Below are positions 17,104-25,936 of a DNA stretch of 64,000 bases, piece after piece. This stretch comes from DASYLJ01 sp964432595 (GTDB lineage Bacteria > Desulfobacterota > Binatia > DP-6). The position numbers were made by a program, and so were the translations under genes. The first letter of the stretch is position 1. Each line of letters begins with the position of its first letter. The notes under the pieces were generated by a model. That model was not told where the DNA came from, ran no database searches, and saw only the letters and a program-made list of their open reading frames with translations. The stretch spans positions 62,001 to 126,000 of the forward strand of contig CAYSOF010000006.1 of assembly GCA_964432595.1 (NCBI GenBank), in the 5' to 3' direction.

Positions 17104-18936
17104 GTGGCCGTGTTTTCCCTCCGCATCGTAGCGCTGGTGTGCTGGCTCGTCGTCGGCGGCGCGGTCGCGGCGCCTGCGAACGCGGGCGGCTGCCCGACCA
17201 AGCCCGTCCGGCTCACGGAGGCCGCCATCGCGCTCGACGACACGGGCGAGCCGCTCGCGCCCGACGCGGCCGTGACGCCCGTCAGCCTGCCCGACGCCTG
17301 GCGCGCGCGGCGGCCCGAGGCGGGCGGTCTCGCGTGGTATCGCTTCACGCTGGAGACGACGGGGGGCGACGAGCAGCGCTGCGCGATCTACCTGCCCGAC
17401 GTCAACATGAACGCCGCCGTCTGGATCGACGGCGAATGGGTCGGCGAGGGCGGCTCGATGACGGAGCCCGTCGCGCACAACTTCAACCGGCCGCTCTACT
17501 TCCAGTTCCCGGGCGCGCTGCTCGACACGCAGCCGGCGCGCGTCGACGTCTTGCTCTACGCCTACGCCCACCACTTCGGCCGCCTCGGCCCCATCTGGAT
17601 CGGACCGCACGAGGCGCTCGTCGGGCGCTACCAGCGCGACTACTTCCGCCAGGTGACGCTCGCCGAGATCGGCACGGTCGCGGCGGCGGTCACCGCCGTC
17701 GGCATCGGGCTCATCTGGGCGAGCACGGGCTGGGCGGCGCTCTACGGCTTCTTCTTCGCGTCGACCACGGCGTGGGCGGTGAACAGTCTCAACTACTGGG
17801 TGCGCGACATCCCGTTCTCGCACTGGACGTGGGACCGCCTCGTCAACGGCGCGCTCGACCAGTTCGCCGTCTTCCTGGCGCTGTTCTTCCATCGCCTGCT
17901 CGGCGTACGGCGCCCGCGCCTCGAGCGGCTCCTGATCGGCTTCGGGACCGTGGCGGCGCTCGCCGCGATCGTCACGCCGCGGCCGTGGTTCGCCGGGACG
18001 ATGATGCTGACGCACGTCGCGATCACGACGATCGGCGCCTACGTGACGGCCCTGTCGTGGATTCATCGCCGCGCGCTCACGACGCTCGAGGCCCGCGTGT
18101 ACCTCGGCGCGTGGCTCGCGCAGCTGATCTTCAGCACGCACGATCTCGGGATCCAGCTCGGGCTCTGGCGCGGCGTCGGCTACACCCTGCCCTACACCGT
18201 GTCGTGCATGATGCTCGCGTTCGGCACGACGCTCGGCCTGCGGTACGTCCGCGCGCTGCGCGAAGCCCTGGCGCTCAACGAGAAGCTCGAGGAGCGCGTG
18301 CGCGAGCGCGAGGCCGAGCTGTCGCGGCAGTTCGATCGCAGCCGCGACCTCGAGCGGCGCGACATCCTGAGCCGGGAGCGGCAGCGGCTGATGCGCGAGA
18401 TGCACGACGGGCTCGGCGGCCACCTCGTCTCGTCGCTCGCGCTGGTCGAGTCGACCGACGACGCTGACCCCGAGATCGTCGCCGCGCTCCGCGACGGCCT
18501 CGACGAGCTGCGGCTGGTGATCATGTCGCTCGACGCCGGGTTCACGGCCGTGCCGGCGCTGCTGGCGTCCCTGCGCGAGCGTCTCGAGCCGACGCTCGAG
18601 CGGCGCGGCATCCGCTTCAAGTGGCGCGTCGGCGACGCGCCCACGCCGAGCCGCTTCGGCCCGGAGCAGATGCTGAGCCTGCTCCGCATCGTGCAGGAGG
18701 CGATCACGAACGCCGTCAAGCACACGACGGCGTCGACGATCGAGGTGACCACCGAGGTCGACGGCGACACGCTGACGATCACCGTCCGCGACGACGGCGG
18801 CGGCTTCGCGGAGATCGTCCGCCGCGGCCGCGGTCTCGACAACATGACCCACCGCGCGACGGAGCTCGGCGGCACGCTCCGCATCCTCTCCGAGGGCGGC
18901 GGCACCCTGATCGCGCTGACGCTGCCGCTCGACTAG
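17104..18936 (+). CDS. Membrane sensor histidine kinase (HisKA_3 type)
   Basis: The 610-residue sensor has an N-terminal signal region, a periplasmic beta-rich domain (about 30-190) resembling the sugar-binding-like N-terminal part of 7TM-DISM sensors, and about seven membrane spans (200-400). A coiled segment follows (405-435), then a NarX/DesK-type dimerisation domain with phosphoacceptor His434 in MREMHDGLGGHL. The C-terminal HATPase domain has N-box NAVKH and the DDGGGF and GRGLDNM ATP-binding motifs. The start is a GTG at 17104. Its stop codon lies at the edge of a palindromic element, and the LuxR-type regulator that is its likely partner is encoded convergently beyond it. The ligand is unknown. 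Confidence 0.88.
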   Translation: MAVFSLRIVALVCWLVVGGAVAAPANAGGCPTKPVRLTEAAIALDDTGEPLAPDAAVTPVSLPDAWRARRPEAGGLAWYRFTLETTGGDEQRCAIYLPDVNMNAAVWIDGEWVGEGGSMTEPVAHNFNRPLYFQFPGALLDTQPARVDVLLYAYAHHFGRLGPIWIGPHEALVGRYQRDYFRQVTLAEIGTVAAAVTAVGIGLIWASTGWAALYGFFFASTTAWAVNSLNYWVRDIPFSHWTWDRLVNGALDQFAVFLALFFHRLLGVRRPRLERLLIGFGTVAALAAIVTPRPWFAGTMMLTHVAITTIGAYVTALSWIHRRALTTLEARVYLGAWLAQLIFSTHDLGIQLGLWRGVGYTLPYTVSCMMLAFGTTLGLRYVRALREALALNEKLEERVREREAELSRQFDRSRDLERRDILSRERQRLMREMHDGLGGHLVSSLALVESTDDADPEIVAALRDGLDELRLVIMSLDAGFTAVPALLASLRERLEPTLERRGIRFKWRVGDAPTPSRFGPEQMLSLLRIVQEAITNAVKHTTASTIEVTTEVDGDTLTITVRDDGGGFAEIVRRGRGLDNMTHRATELGGTLRILSEGGGTLIALTLPLD

Positions 18937-19099
18937 TGTCCCGAGCCGGAAGTTCGTTGCCAAAGATCGGGTGGGATCGCGGTGCCCGGCAAGGCGCGAC
19001 GACGAGTCATAGTGGAGCCTATGCCGAGGAGGAGCAACGCAGCCGGGCGCCGTGAGACCGCCCGAGATTTGGTGACGAACTTCCGGCTCGGGACACTAG
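18933..19099. mobile_element. Palindromic MITE-like element between kinase and regulator genes
   Basis: A perfect 25-base terminal inverted repeat (18933-18957 and 19075-19099) bounds a 167-base segment that stays imperfectly palindromic inward to a small central stem around CATA/TATG. Both ends begin with CTAG, which may be a target-site duplication or part of the repeat. The TAG stop codons of both flanking convergent genes lie in these ends. There is no open frame inside. The structure fits a non-autonomous miniature element, or an extended bidirectional terminator. No second copy was found in this window by eye. Confidence 0.6.
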
Positions 19100-19746
19100 C
19101 TCTTCAGGTCGATCAGGCCCAGGTTGACGGCCTCGTAGATCGCCTCGCTGCGGGACGACACCTCGAGCTTGCGGTAGATGTGCTGCACGTGGGTCGTCAC
19201 CGTGCGGTCGGCGATCTTGAGCAGCTCGGCCACCTCGGGCACGCGGAAGCCCTTGGCGATCAGCGACAGGATCTCGTGCTCGCGGGCGCTGAGCGGCGGC
19301 ACCGGCACCTCCGGCTGACGCGGCGCCTCCTGCTGGACCGTCTGCAGCAGGTAGCGCGCGATGGCCGGGCTGATCGGCGACCCGCCGGCCAGCAGCTCGA
19401 GGACGGCGTTGCCGATGTATTGCGCCGAGCCGTCCTTCAGCAGGTACCCCTGCGCGCCGGCCCGGATGGCGCGCATGACGTGCTGCTCGTCGGCGAAGAC
19501 CGTGATCGCCATCGCCCGCGTGTTCGGCGCCGTGCGGCGCGCCTCGCGGATCAGCTCGACACCGTCGCCGTCGGGCAGCCCGATGTCGACCAGCATGAGG
19601 TCGACCTGCTGGGCCAGGATCGGCCGCGCCTCGCGGATGGACCCCACGGCGGCGACCACCCGTAGGTCCGCGGCCCGCGTCACCGCGCGCTCGAGGCGCT
19701 GCCGGGTCCGCGGCTCGTCTTCGACGATCAGTACGGTGTGCGCCAT
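19096..19746 (-). CDS. NarL/FixJ-family response regulator
   Basis: The 216-residue regulator has a receiver domain (1-120) with acidic pocket Glu9-Asp10-Glu11, phosphorylation site Asp54 (LMLVDIGLPDGDG) and Lys104. The C-terminal LuxR-type helix-turn-helix (about 148-210) includes LSAREHEILSLIAKG and TVTTHVQHIYRKL. I chose the ATG at 19746 because the receiver starts there. The gene converges on the HisKA_3 kinase gene across a palindromic element, and the two domain classes normally pair, so a two-component system is likely. Target genes are not known; the divergent SDR gene at 19913 is one candidate. Confidence 0.92.
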   Translation of the reverse strand: MAHTVLIVEDEPRTRQRLERAVTRAADLRVVAAVGSIREARPILAQQVDLMLVDIGLPDGDGVELIREARRTAPNTRAMAITVFADEQHVMRAIRAGAQGYLLKDGSAQYIGNAVLELLAGGSPISPAIARYLLQTVQQEAPRQPEVPVPPLSAREHEILSLIAKGFRVPEVAELLKIADRTVTTHVQHIYRKLEVSSRSEAIYEAVNLGLIDLKS

Positions 19747-19847
19747 GCCGGGCTCCCGGCTCGTATACGACAAACGGGGCGCCGCCGCCCATCGGATGAT
19801 TTGACGAGGCCGGCCCCCGCCCGCAGGCCGGCGAGCATTAAAAACTC

Positions 19848-19876
19848 TTGCACGAACACCCTGCCCGGACTTATGA
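19848..19876 (+). promoter_or_regulatory. Candidate sigma-70 promoter for the SDR gene
   Basis: TTGCAC (19848-19853), a 17-base spacer and TTATGA (19871-19876) match the -35/-10 pattern fairly well. A start would fall near 19883, giving a leader of about 30 bases that holds the CGGAGG ribosome binding site (19898-19903) for the ATG at 19913. An A-rich stretch precedes the -35 box. This is a sequence match only. Confidence 0.45.
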
Positions 19877-19912
19877 GCGCTGCAGAAATCTTCTCGACGG
19901 AGGCCCGACTGC

Positions 19913-20959
19913 ATGAAGCCCACGCTCGTGACCGGTGCCAATGGCCATGTCGGCAACAACGTCTGCCGCCTGCTCGTCGAACGGGGGGAGCCCGTCCGTG
20001 CGATGATCCGCGCGTCGGCCGACCCGACCCCGCTCCAGGGGCTCGGGGTCGACATCGTCCATGGCGACATCCTGGACGCGCAGGCGGTCAACGCCGCCGC
20101 CGAGGGATGCGGCCGCATCTACCACACGGCCGCCGGCTTCCTGATGTGGGCCAAGGACGTCGAGCGCGACATCATCCGCCCGAGCGTCGACGGGACGCGG
20201 AACGTCATGAAGGCGGCCGCCAAGGCCGGCGTCGAGAAGGTGCTCTACGTCAGCACGAGCGGCACCATCGGCTTCTCGCCGAGCCCGGACCGCATCCTCA
20301 CCGAGGACGACCACAACACGAACCCGCACACGCCCTACTTCATCGGCAAGATCGCCGCCGAGAAGGAAGCCTTCGCCATCGGCGCGCGCGAGCACATCCC
20401 GGTGACGGCCGTGAACCCGGGCTTCATCCTGGGGCCGCGCTTCTGGAAGATCAGCGAGTCGACGCGCCAGGTCGTCGACTTCCTGAACAACGGGCTGCCG
20501 GTCTACTTCGACGGCGGCTTCGGTACCGTCGACGTCGAGGACGTCGCGCGCGGCGCGCTGCTCGGCATGGAGAAGGGCCGTGACGGCGAGCGCTACTGCG
20601 TCTCGGGCGAGAACGTCACGATCAAGGGCCTGCTCGACGTCGTCGCGGAGCTGGCCGGGATCAGCCCGCCCGCGTGGAAGGCGCCGACGCAGGTCATGTA
20701 CGGGTTGGCCACGGTGCTCGAGCTGGCCGGCTGGGCGACGGGCACCCGGCCGATGATCGATCGCGCGCAGGTCGAGGAGTTCGCCGGCACCTACGCGTAC
20801 TACGACAGCAGCAAGGCGCAGCGGGAGCTCGGCTGGAGCTTCCGCAACGCTCGTGAGACGGCGCGCCGCACGGTGGCCTGGGCCATCGACCGCGGCTTCG
20901 TCGGCGAGAAGCGGCGCGCGGCCCTGACACCACACTCGTCGTTGCAGGGCGCGTACTGA
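19913..20959 (+). CDS. NAD(P)-dependent epimerase/dehydratase (extended SDR, DFR/HpnA-like)
   Basis: The 348-residue extended short-chain dehydrogenase begins with the Rossmann motif TGANGHVG (7-14). It has Ser-containing YVSTSGTIGF (about 112-121) and the catalytic Y142xxxK146 in PYFIGKIAAEK. The layout matches the dihydroflavonol-4-reductase-like branch that includes the hopanoid-associated sugar epimerase HpnA, though the substrate cannot be fixed from sequence. A CGGAGG site and a reasonable promoter precede it. It is divergent from the response regulator and stands alone on the plus strand. The C-terminal 60 residues (YYDSSKAQRELGW...) are the usual cofactor-independent closing segment. 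Confidence 0.85.
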   Translation: MKPTLVTGANGHVGNNVCRLLVERGEPVRAMIRASADPTPLQGLGVDIVHGDILDAQAVNAAAEGCGRIYHTAAGFLMWAKDVERDIIRPSVDGTRNVMKAAAKAGVEKVLYVSTSGTIGFSPSPDRILTEDDHNTNPHTPYFIGKIAAEKEAFAIGAREHIPVTAVNPGFILGPRFWKISESTRQVVDFLNNGLPVYFDGGFGTVDVEDVARGALLGMEKGRDGERYCVSGENVTIKGLLDVVAELAGISPPAWKAPTQVMYGLATVLELAGWATGTRPMIDRAQVEEFAGTYAYYDSSKAQRELGWSFRNARETARRTVAWAIDRGFVGEKRRAALTPHSSLQGAY

Positions 20960-21017
20960 GGGGCCCGGATGCAGCGGGTCGTGCACGCAGCCCCGCACGA
21001 TCCGCTGCAGCGAGGGC

Positions 21018-21449
21018 CTACCGGCGCGGCACGCTGGCGCCGCGCGGCCAGGCCGCGGGGAACTGCGGCAGGTCGTCGGTGATCTCGTCCCACGGCGCAC
21101 GCGAGTCGACGTAGGTGTGGCACTGCGGGCGGATGCCCGGGTCGCCGTCGAGGCTGCCCATGCGGATCGACACCTGGTCGCCGTCCGGCCAGTCGCCGCC
21201 GAAGAGGCTCGAGCCGCAGGTGGCGCAGAACGCCTTCACTGCGCCCTGCCCCTTGCCGTAGACACGGATCAGATCCGCGCCGCGCAGCAGGCGGAAGCGG
21301 TCTTTCGGCACCCGCGCCTGCGTGCACACGGCGGCGCCGGAGTGCTTCCGGCAGCGCGAGCAGTGGCAATGGTTGGCGCGCAGGAACGGCGGCTCGACCT
21401 CGTAGCGCACGCCCTCGCACAGGCATCCCCCGGTCACGACGTCGCCCAT
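21018..21449 (-). CDS. GFA (glutathione-dependent formaldehyde-activating-like) family protein
   Basis: The 143-residue protein has the GFA/Mss4-like zinc fold. The cysteine set is complete: GGCLC (Cys9, Cys11), NHCHCSRCRK (Cys28, Cys30, Cys33) and FCATCGS (Cys75, Cys78). The family binds zinc and is named for a proposed reaction of formaldehyde with glutathione, but most members have no proven activity. The ATG at 21449 begins just before the first motif. It is divergent from the signal-peptide-bearing glycoside hydrolase remnant at 21495. No operon partner is visible. Confidence 0.88.
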   Translation of the reverse strand: MGDVVTGGCLCEGVRYEVEPPFLRANHCHCSRCRKHSGAAVCTQARVPKDRFRLLRGADLIRVYGKGQGAVKAFCATCGSSLFGGDWPDGDQVSIRMGSLDGDPGIRPQCHTYVDSRAPWDEITDDLPQFPAAWPRGASVPRR

Positions 21450-21494
21450 GCGTTGCGGCTTTACACCATCGCGCGGGCTCTGGTAGCCGCAGCC

Positions 21495-22700
21495 ATGTCT
21501 CCTGTCCGGATCGTCGCGCTCGTCATTCTGCTCGCCACGCAAGCCCTCGCCGCACCGCCACCCGTCGACCCCGGCTACGACGCCTGGGGCGGCTGGCAGG
21601 GCATCACGACCACCGCGACCGGCCGCTTCCGCACGGAGCGCATCGACGGCGTCTGGTGGCTCGTCACGCCCGACGGCCATCCGTTCTACTCGATGGGCGT
21701 CACCGGCGTCCGGCCCGAGGGCGACTTCGCGCCGTCGCTCGGCACGTCGCCCTACCACGACAACGTCCTCGCCCGGTACGGCACCGAGGGGGCCTGGGCC
21801 GACGTCGCCGCCGACCGCCTCGCCGACCTGCACGTCAACACGCTCGGCGGCTGGAGCAGGACGTCGCTCTTCCCGCAGCGCATCGCCTACACCGAGGTGC
21901 TGAATTTCGCGACGCGTGCGCCGATCGTCGCCGCGGCGACGCCCGGCCTCTCCGGCTTCCAGGTGCGCGACTGGTACGACCCGTCGTTCGACACCGGCGC
22001 CGACGCCGAGGCCGCGCTGGCCGCACCGTGCGCCGCCGATCCCTGGTGCATCGGCGTCTTCACCGACAACGAAATGGGCTGGGGCCCCGGCATCGCGCAG
22101 AACCTGCCGACGCTCGACACGTACCTGCTGATGCCCGCCGGCGCGCCGGGCAAGGTCGCGGTGCAGGCGTTCTTCACGACGCGCTACGCCGACGTCGCCG
22201 CCTTCAACGCCGCCTGGGGCCAGTCGTTCGCGAGCTTCGACGATCTCCAGACCGTGACGTCGCTCACGGCGAACTTCCGCACCGATCCGCCGGCGCGGCA
22301 GGCCGATCGCCAGGAGTTCCAGAACCAGACGGCCACCCGCTACTTCTTCGTCGTGAACCACGCGCTGCGCGCGGTCGGCCCGGACATGCTGATCCTCGGC
22401 GCGCGCTTCCTCGCGTACTCGACGTCGGCGGGCGTGGCGCAGGCGGCGGCGCCCTGGGTCGACGTGCTCAGCATCAACTACTACGAGCTCGACGCGCCCT
22501 TTTTCGCGCTCGGTCCGGCGAGCAGCACACCCCACGGGAACATGGGCTGGAGCCATGCGGTGTTCTCTGCGGTCGCCAACCCAACGGCTACGGCGAGAAG
22601 AGAGGCGGCTGCGTACGCTAGCCGGACGGTCCGCATGCCTCAGGCTTGTACCCGTCAGCGCTCGGATTCAAACGAGTCGCGACTCGACTCGACCATTTGA
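21495..22700 (+). pseudogene. Agarase-like glycoside hydrolase, 3'-truncated
   Basis: The open frame of 401 codons starts with a signal peptide. It has WWLVTPDGHPFYSMGVTGVR (about 54-73) and FTDNEMGWG (189-197, with Glu193 a likely acid/base), as in agarase-like TIM-barrel hydrolases. The homologous part ends near residue 350 (LSINYYELDAPFF). After about base 22550 the translation becomes Ala/Arg/Ser-rich and unrelated, so the second half of the barrel, with the second catalytic carboxylate, is missing. The 80 bases 22661-22740 are only about 51% G+C by my count. It probably encodes an inactive remnant. The family call rests on the conserved N-terminal motifs. Confidence 0.65.
22673..22686. 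repeat. 14-base perfect palindrome in low-GC junction
   Basis: CGAGTCGCGACTCG reads the same on both strands. It lies in the lower-GC stretch that follows the truncated hydrolase and precedes the DUF222-HNH gene. It may be a protein-binding site or part of a recombination junction; chance cannot be excluded. Confidence 0.35.
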
Positions 22701-22904
22701 TGACTTTCTCACGATGAGGCTTGACAGGTTTTCACGGTGCCTCTGGCCATCGTCGTGCGTCGCTTCCAATCATTGCCCGGAACGCCGCGCGGTGACCGTG
22801 GAGCCACGTGCCGTGCTCATCCCTCGCCGCGCGTCGGCCCGTTGCCGTCCTGCGTGCGTGCGCACGCGCAGCAACGCCGGAAAACCGCATGGTACAAGGG
22901 CTCC

Positions 22905-24179
22905 ATGAACACCCCCGAGGTCGATCGGCTCGCCGACGAGATCGCCGAGCTGTCCGCGCACATCGACGCCGCCACCCATCGCTTCTTGACGCTGATCGCG
23001 CGCTTCGACGAGATCGACGGCTGGGGCGAGCACGGCGCACGCACGTGCGCACACTGGCTGTCGTGGCGCGTCGGCCTCGAGCTCGGCGCCGCGCGCGAGC
23101 ACGTGCGGGTCGCGCGGGCGCTGCGCGCGCTGCCGCAGATCGACGACGCGCTCCGCCACGGGCGTGTGAGCTACTCGAAGGTCCGCGCGCTCACGCGCGT
23201 CGCGCTGCCGGAGAACGAAGGCCACCTGCTCGAGATGGCGCGCGCGTCGACGGCGTCGCAGCTCGAGCGGATATGCCGCGGCTATCGGCTCGCCGTCCGC
23301 AACGCGACGCCCGTGACGTGGGCCGACGAAGACGAGGAGCGCTGGGTCCACGAGCGGCTGACTGACACCGGCCACGTGCGCTTCACCATCCAGCTCCATC
23401 CCGAGGAGGCGGCGGTGCTCCGGCGAGCCATCGAGGCGGCGACGTTCGAGCGACACGTTTCCGCGGGAACGCGGCAGGCGCCCATGCGGCGGGCCGATGC
23501 GCTCGTCGCCGTTGCCGAGCGTTTCCTCACGACGACCGAGCAGCGCGACGCCGGACCGCCGGTGGAGATCGTCGTGCACGTGGACGCGGGGAACGACCCC
23601 GATGCCGAGATCGGCGCGACGCTCGACGACGGCACCGCGGTGTCCCGGACGACGACCGACCGGCTCACGTGCGATGCCGCCGTGGTCGAGGTGCGAGAGA
23701 ACGGCGACGGCACGATCCAGGACATGGGGCGCCGACGCCGCACCATTCCGACGCTCCTACGGCGCGCGTTGCACCTTCGTGACCGCGGCTGCCGATTCCC
23801 GGGGTGCACCAACCGCTACGTGGACGGACATCACGTCGTGCCGTGGTCGCGGGGCGGCCCGACGACGCTCGCGAACCTGGTGTCGCTCTGCCGCCGACAC
23901 CACACGTTCGTCCACGACCGCGACGTCCGGATCGCGCCCGAGGCCGACGGCTTCCGCTTCCTGAACGCGAAGGCTGTCGTCATCGAGCCGAGCGCGACGC
24001 CGCCGTCCCTCGGCCCGTCCCCGATCGATGCGTTGCTCGCACGCATCCGCAGCGGCGGCATCGTGATCGACGCGTCCACGAACGCATCCGAATGGGACGG
24101 CAAGCCCGCCGACTACGATCACGCCAATTTCGTGCTGATGGCACGCCACCAGCAGGAGGGATGGCCGAGCCCGACGTGA
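22905..24179 (+). CDS. DUF222 and HNH endonuclease domain protein
   Basis: The 424-residue protein has the N-terminal DUF222 helical domain (about 1-210, with VSYSKVRALTRVA) and a C-terminal HNH nuclease. The nuclease has zinc ligands Cys296 and Cys301 (CRFPGC), the catalytic HH at 309-310, WSRGGPTTLANL and LCRRHHTFVH. Proteins of this family are often present in several copies per genome in high-GC bacteria and may be mobile, but their role is not established. A weak AAGGG lies before the ATG at 22905. The gene follows a 204-base stretch of low GC and a truncated hydrolase, so it may have arrived with a rearrangement. Confidence 0.88.
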   Translation: MNTPEVDRLADEIAELSAHIDAATHRFLTLIARFDEIDGWGEHGARTCAHWLSWRVGLELGAAREHVRVARALRALPQIDDALRHGRVSYSKVRALTRVALPENEGHLLEMARASTASQLERICRGYRLAVRNATPVTWADEDEERWVHERLTDTGHVRFTIQLHPEEAAVLRRAIEAATFERHVSAGTRQAPMRRADALVAVAERFLTTTEQRDAGPPVEIVVHVDAGNDPDAEIGATLDDGTAVSRTTTDRLTCDAAVVEVRENGDGTIQDMGRRRRTIPTLLRRALHLRDRGCRFPGCTNRYVDGHHVVPWSRGGPTTLANLVSLCRRHHTFVHDRDVRIAPEADGFRFLNAKAVVIEPSATPPSLGPSPIDALLARIRSGGIVIDASTNASEWDGKPADYDHANFVLMARHQQEGWPSPT

Positions 24180-24202
24180 GGCGCGCCCGGCACCGCCGGC
24201 GC

Positions 24203-25297
24203 CTACGGCAGCTTCGCTCGCAGGCGGGCGACCGCGGCGTCGTCGCAGAGGATGCCCGTCGGACCGCGCACCTTCGACGTCGGGCTGCGGAGCGACTTCA
24301 AGAACTGGTAGATGTCGTACTTCTCCGCCTGCGTGAGCCCGAGCGGCGTCGAGAAGACCGGATCGTGGTTCGGATCGACCGCGGAGCCGGCGTCGAGATG
24401 GTTCAGGACGTCGAGGATCGTGCCCGCCTCGCCGTCGTGGAAGTACGGGCTCGTCATCGTCACCTGGCGCAACGTCGGCGTGAGGAACTTCCCGCCGTCC
24501 TCGGGCAGGCCGGTGACCTTGGCGCGGCCCTCGTCGGCGCGGACGCCGTGCTCGTCGGGCGGCGACGTGCTGACGTTGTGGAACTGCTGGTCGCTGAAGT
24601 TCGGCCCGTTGTGGCACGCGATGCAGCGGCCCTTGCCGGTGAACAGCGCGACGCCGCGGACGGCGGCGTCGGACAGCGGTCCGCGGCCGGCGTTCCAGCG
24701 GTCGAACGGCGACGTCCGCGTGACGAGCTGGCGCGCGAACACCGCGAGCGCCTTGCCCGCGAGATCGAAGACCTCTTCGTCCGGGATGGCCGTGATGTCG
24801 ACGTCGAACGCGCGACGGAAGCGCTGCACGTAGCCCGGCCGGCCGCGCAGGATCGCGGCCAGCGCGGCGGCCGCCAGCGGGCGCGTCGTGCCGAGGCGCT
24901 GGTTCTCCTCGATCCACGGCTCCGTGAACGCATGGCCGAGGTCGGTGTGGCTGCCGTTCCGGAAGAAGAACTCCCGGTGGACGATGTTGAGTAGCGAGTC
25001 GGTGTTGACCGCGAGCGTGAAGAACTCGCCGCCCTGGCTCGTGTCGGGGCGGGGCTTCACCAGGTTGTCCTGCCAGGCCGTGTTGTGGACGTGGCAGTTC
25101 GCACAGCTGGTGACGCCGGACGTGGACAGCCGCTGGTCGAAGAACAGCTCGGCGCCGAGGTTGCGGCGGGCGGGCGTCGGCCGGTTGTCCGGATCGCTCG
25201 GCGCGGCCGGCAACGGCGGCAGCTCGGGATAGCGCAGCGATCCGGCGGCGGCGACGCCGGTCAGGAGCAGGAGGAGGGCGACGGCGCGTACCAGCAT
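24203..25297 (-). CDS. Diheme cytochrome c peroxidase/MauG family protein
   Basis: The 364-residue periplasmic protein has a signal peptide (about 1-18) and two heme c motifs, CANCH (65-69) and CIACH (225-229), in the CcpA/MauG layout. Family members reduce hydrogen peroxide or oxidise a partner protein. The ATG at 25297 lies 2 bases after the stop of a secreted-protein gene on the same strand, so translation is probably coupled. The C-terminal residues LTQAEKYDIYQFLKSL are typical of the family. Whether it is a true peroxidase or a MauG-type modifier cannot be told from sequence. Confidence 0.9.
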   Translation of the reverse strand: MLVRAVALLLLLTGVAAAGSLRYPELPPLPAAPSDPDNRPTPARRNLGAELFFDQRLSTSGVTSCANCHVHNTAWQDNLVKPRPDTSQGGEFFTLAVNTDSLLNIVHREFFFRNGSHTDLGHAFTEPWIEENQRLGTTRPLAAAALAAILRGRPGYVQRFRRAFDVDITAIPDEEVFDLAGKALAVFARQLVTRTSPFDRWNAGRGPLSDAAVRGVALFTGKGRCIACHNGPNFSDQQFHNVSTSPPDEHGVRADEGRAKVTGLPEDGGKFLTPTLRQVTMTSPYFHDGEAGTILDVLNHLDAGSAVDPNHDPVFSTPLGLTQAEKYDIYQFLKSLRSPTSKVRGPTGILCDDAAVARLRAKLP

Positions 25298-25299
25298 GA

Positions 25300-25854
25300 T
25301 CAGAACAGGATGAAGTGACGGTTGGTGAGCGTGACCGTCGTGTCCTCGCAGCCGACCGCGAAACGGACCGAGACGCCGGTGGGCTCGCAGGTGGTGTTGT
25401 CGAATGCGGCGATGTCGCCGCGCTGGGGGCCGGGGCCCGCGCCGCCGCCCGGGACCGAGTCGACGAAGAGCACGAGCTCGTACTCGCCGGGCGCGAACGA
25501 CGCCGTCGTGGTGATCGACGCCTGCGCGCCGTTCATGGCGCCGATGTTGATGCTGCCGGGAACGACCTCTTCGAAGAATCCCTGCAGCACCTCGCCCTTC
25601 GGCAACGCCAGGAAGACGATCTGCTTGCCGTCGAGATCGGCCACCGGCATGCGGAACGGCCCGGTCTGCGTCAGCACCTCGACCGTGCCGTCCACGACCT
25701 CGAGGTCGATGCGCACGGTGACGCGATACTTCGCGTCGAGCGGCTGGCAGCGCGGGGCGCGCACGTGACGGCACCCGCAGATCGCGTCGGCGGACGGAAC
25801 GCCGGCGATCGCCGGCAGGAGGAGCGACAGGCAGAGGAGGCCGCGGAACGTCAC
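25300..25854 (-). CDS. Secreted protein coupled to a MauG-like peroxidase
   Basis: The 184-residue product has a signal peptide (MTFRGLLCLSLLLPAIAG...) and cysteines in an ICGCRHVRAPRC segment right after cleavage, with two more near the C-terminus (TTCEPTG and VGCEDT). The rest is beta-rich (YRVTVRIDLEVVDG, YELVLFVDSV) and suggests an immunoglobulin-like or carboxypeptidase-regulatory fold. No family is recognised. Since its stop lies 2 bases before the start of the diheme cytochrome, it may be a partner or substrate of that enzyme; this is inference from position only. Confidence 0.62.
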   Translation of the reverse strand: MTFRGLLCLSLLLPAIAGVPSADAICGCRHVRAPRCQPLDAKYRVTVRIDLEVVDGTVEVLTQTGPFRMPVADLDGKQIVFLALPKGEVLQGFFEEVVPGSINIGAMNGAQASITTTASFAPGEYELVLFVDSVPGGGAGPGPQRGDIAAFDNTTCEPTGVSVRFAVGCEDTTVTLTNRHFILF

Positions 25855-25936
25855 GCGGGAGGAGGGTTACCAGCGCGGGATGCAAAACGTCAACGCCAGA
25901 GTGCTCAGGACGCAATGATTGTGCTACCCCGTCCCG

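Noticed and set aside
16489..18963. Open frame of 824 codons on the minus strand opposite the histidine kinase gene
   Set aside because: It is a shadow of the high-GC kinase frame; its composition is Arg, Asp and Val-rich with no motif, while the kinase frame has all expected motifs.
22655..22700. Sequence GGATTCAAAC followed by GAGTC, considered as a tRNA T-arm or att site
   Set aside because: The stem does not pair and no acceptor or anticodon arms are found.
22721..22749. TTGACA box upstream of the DUF222-HNH gene, considered as a promoter
   Set aside because: The -35 match is perfect, but the sequence 17 bases on (TGGCCA) has almost no -10 resemblance, and no alternative spacing gives a better one.
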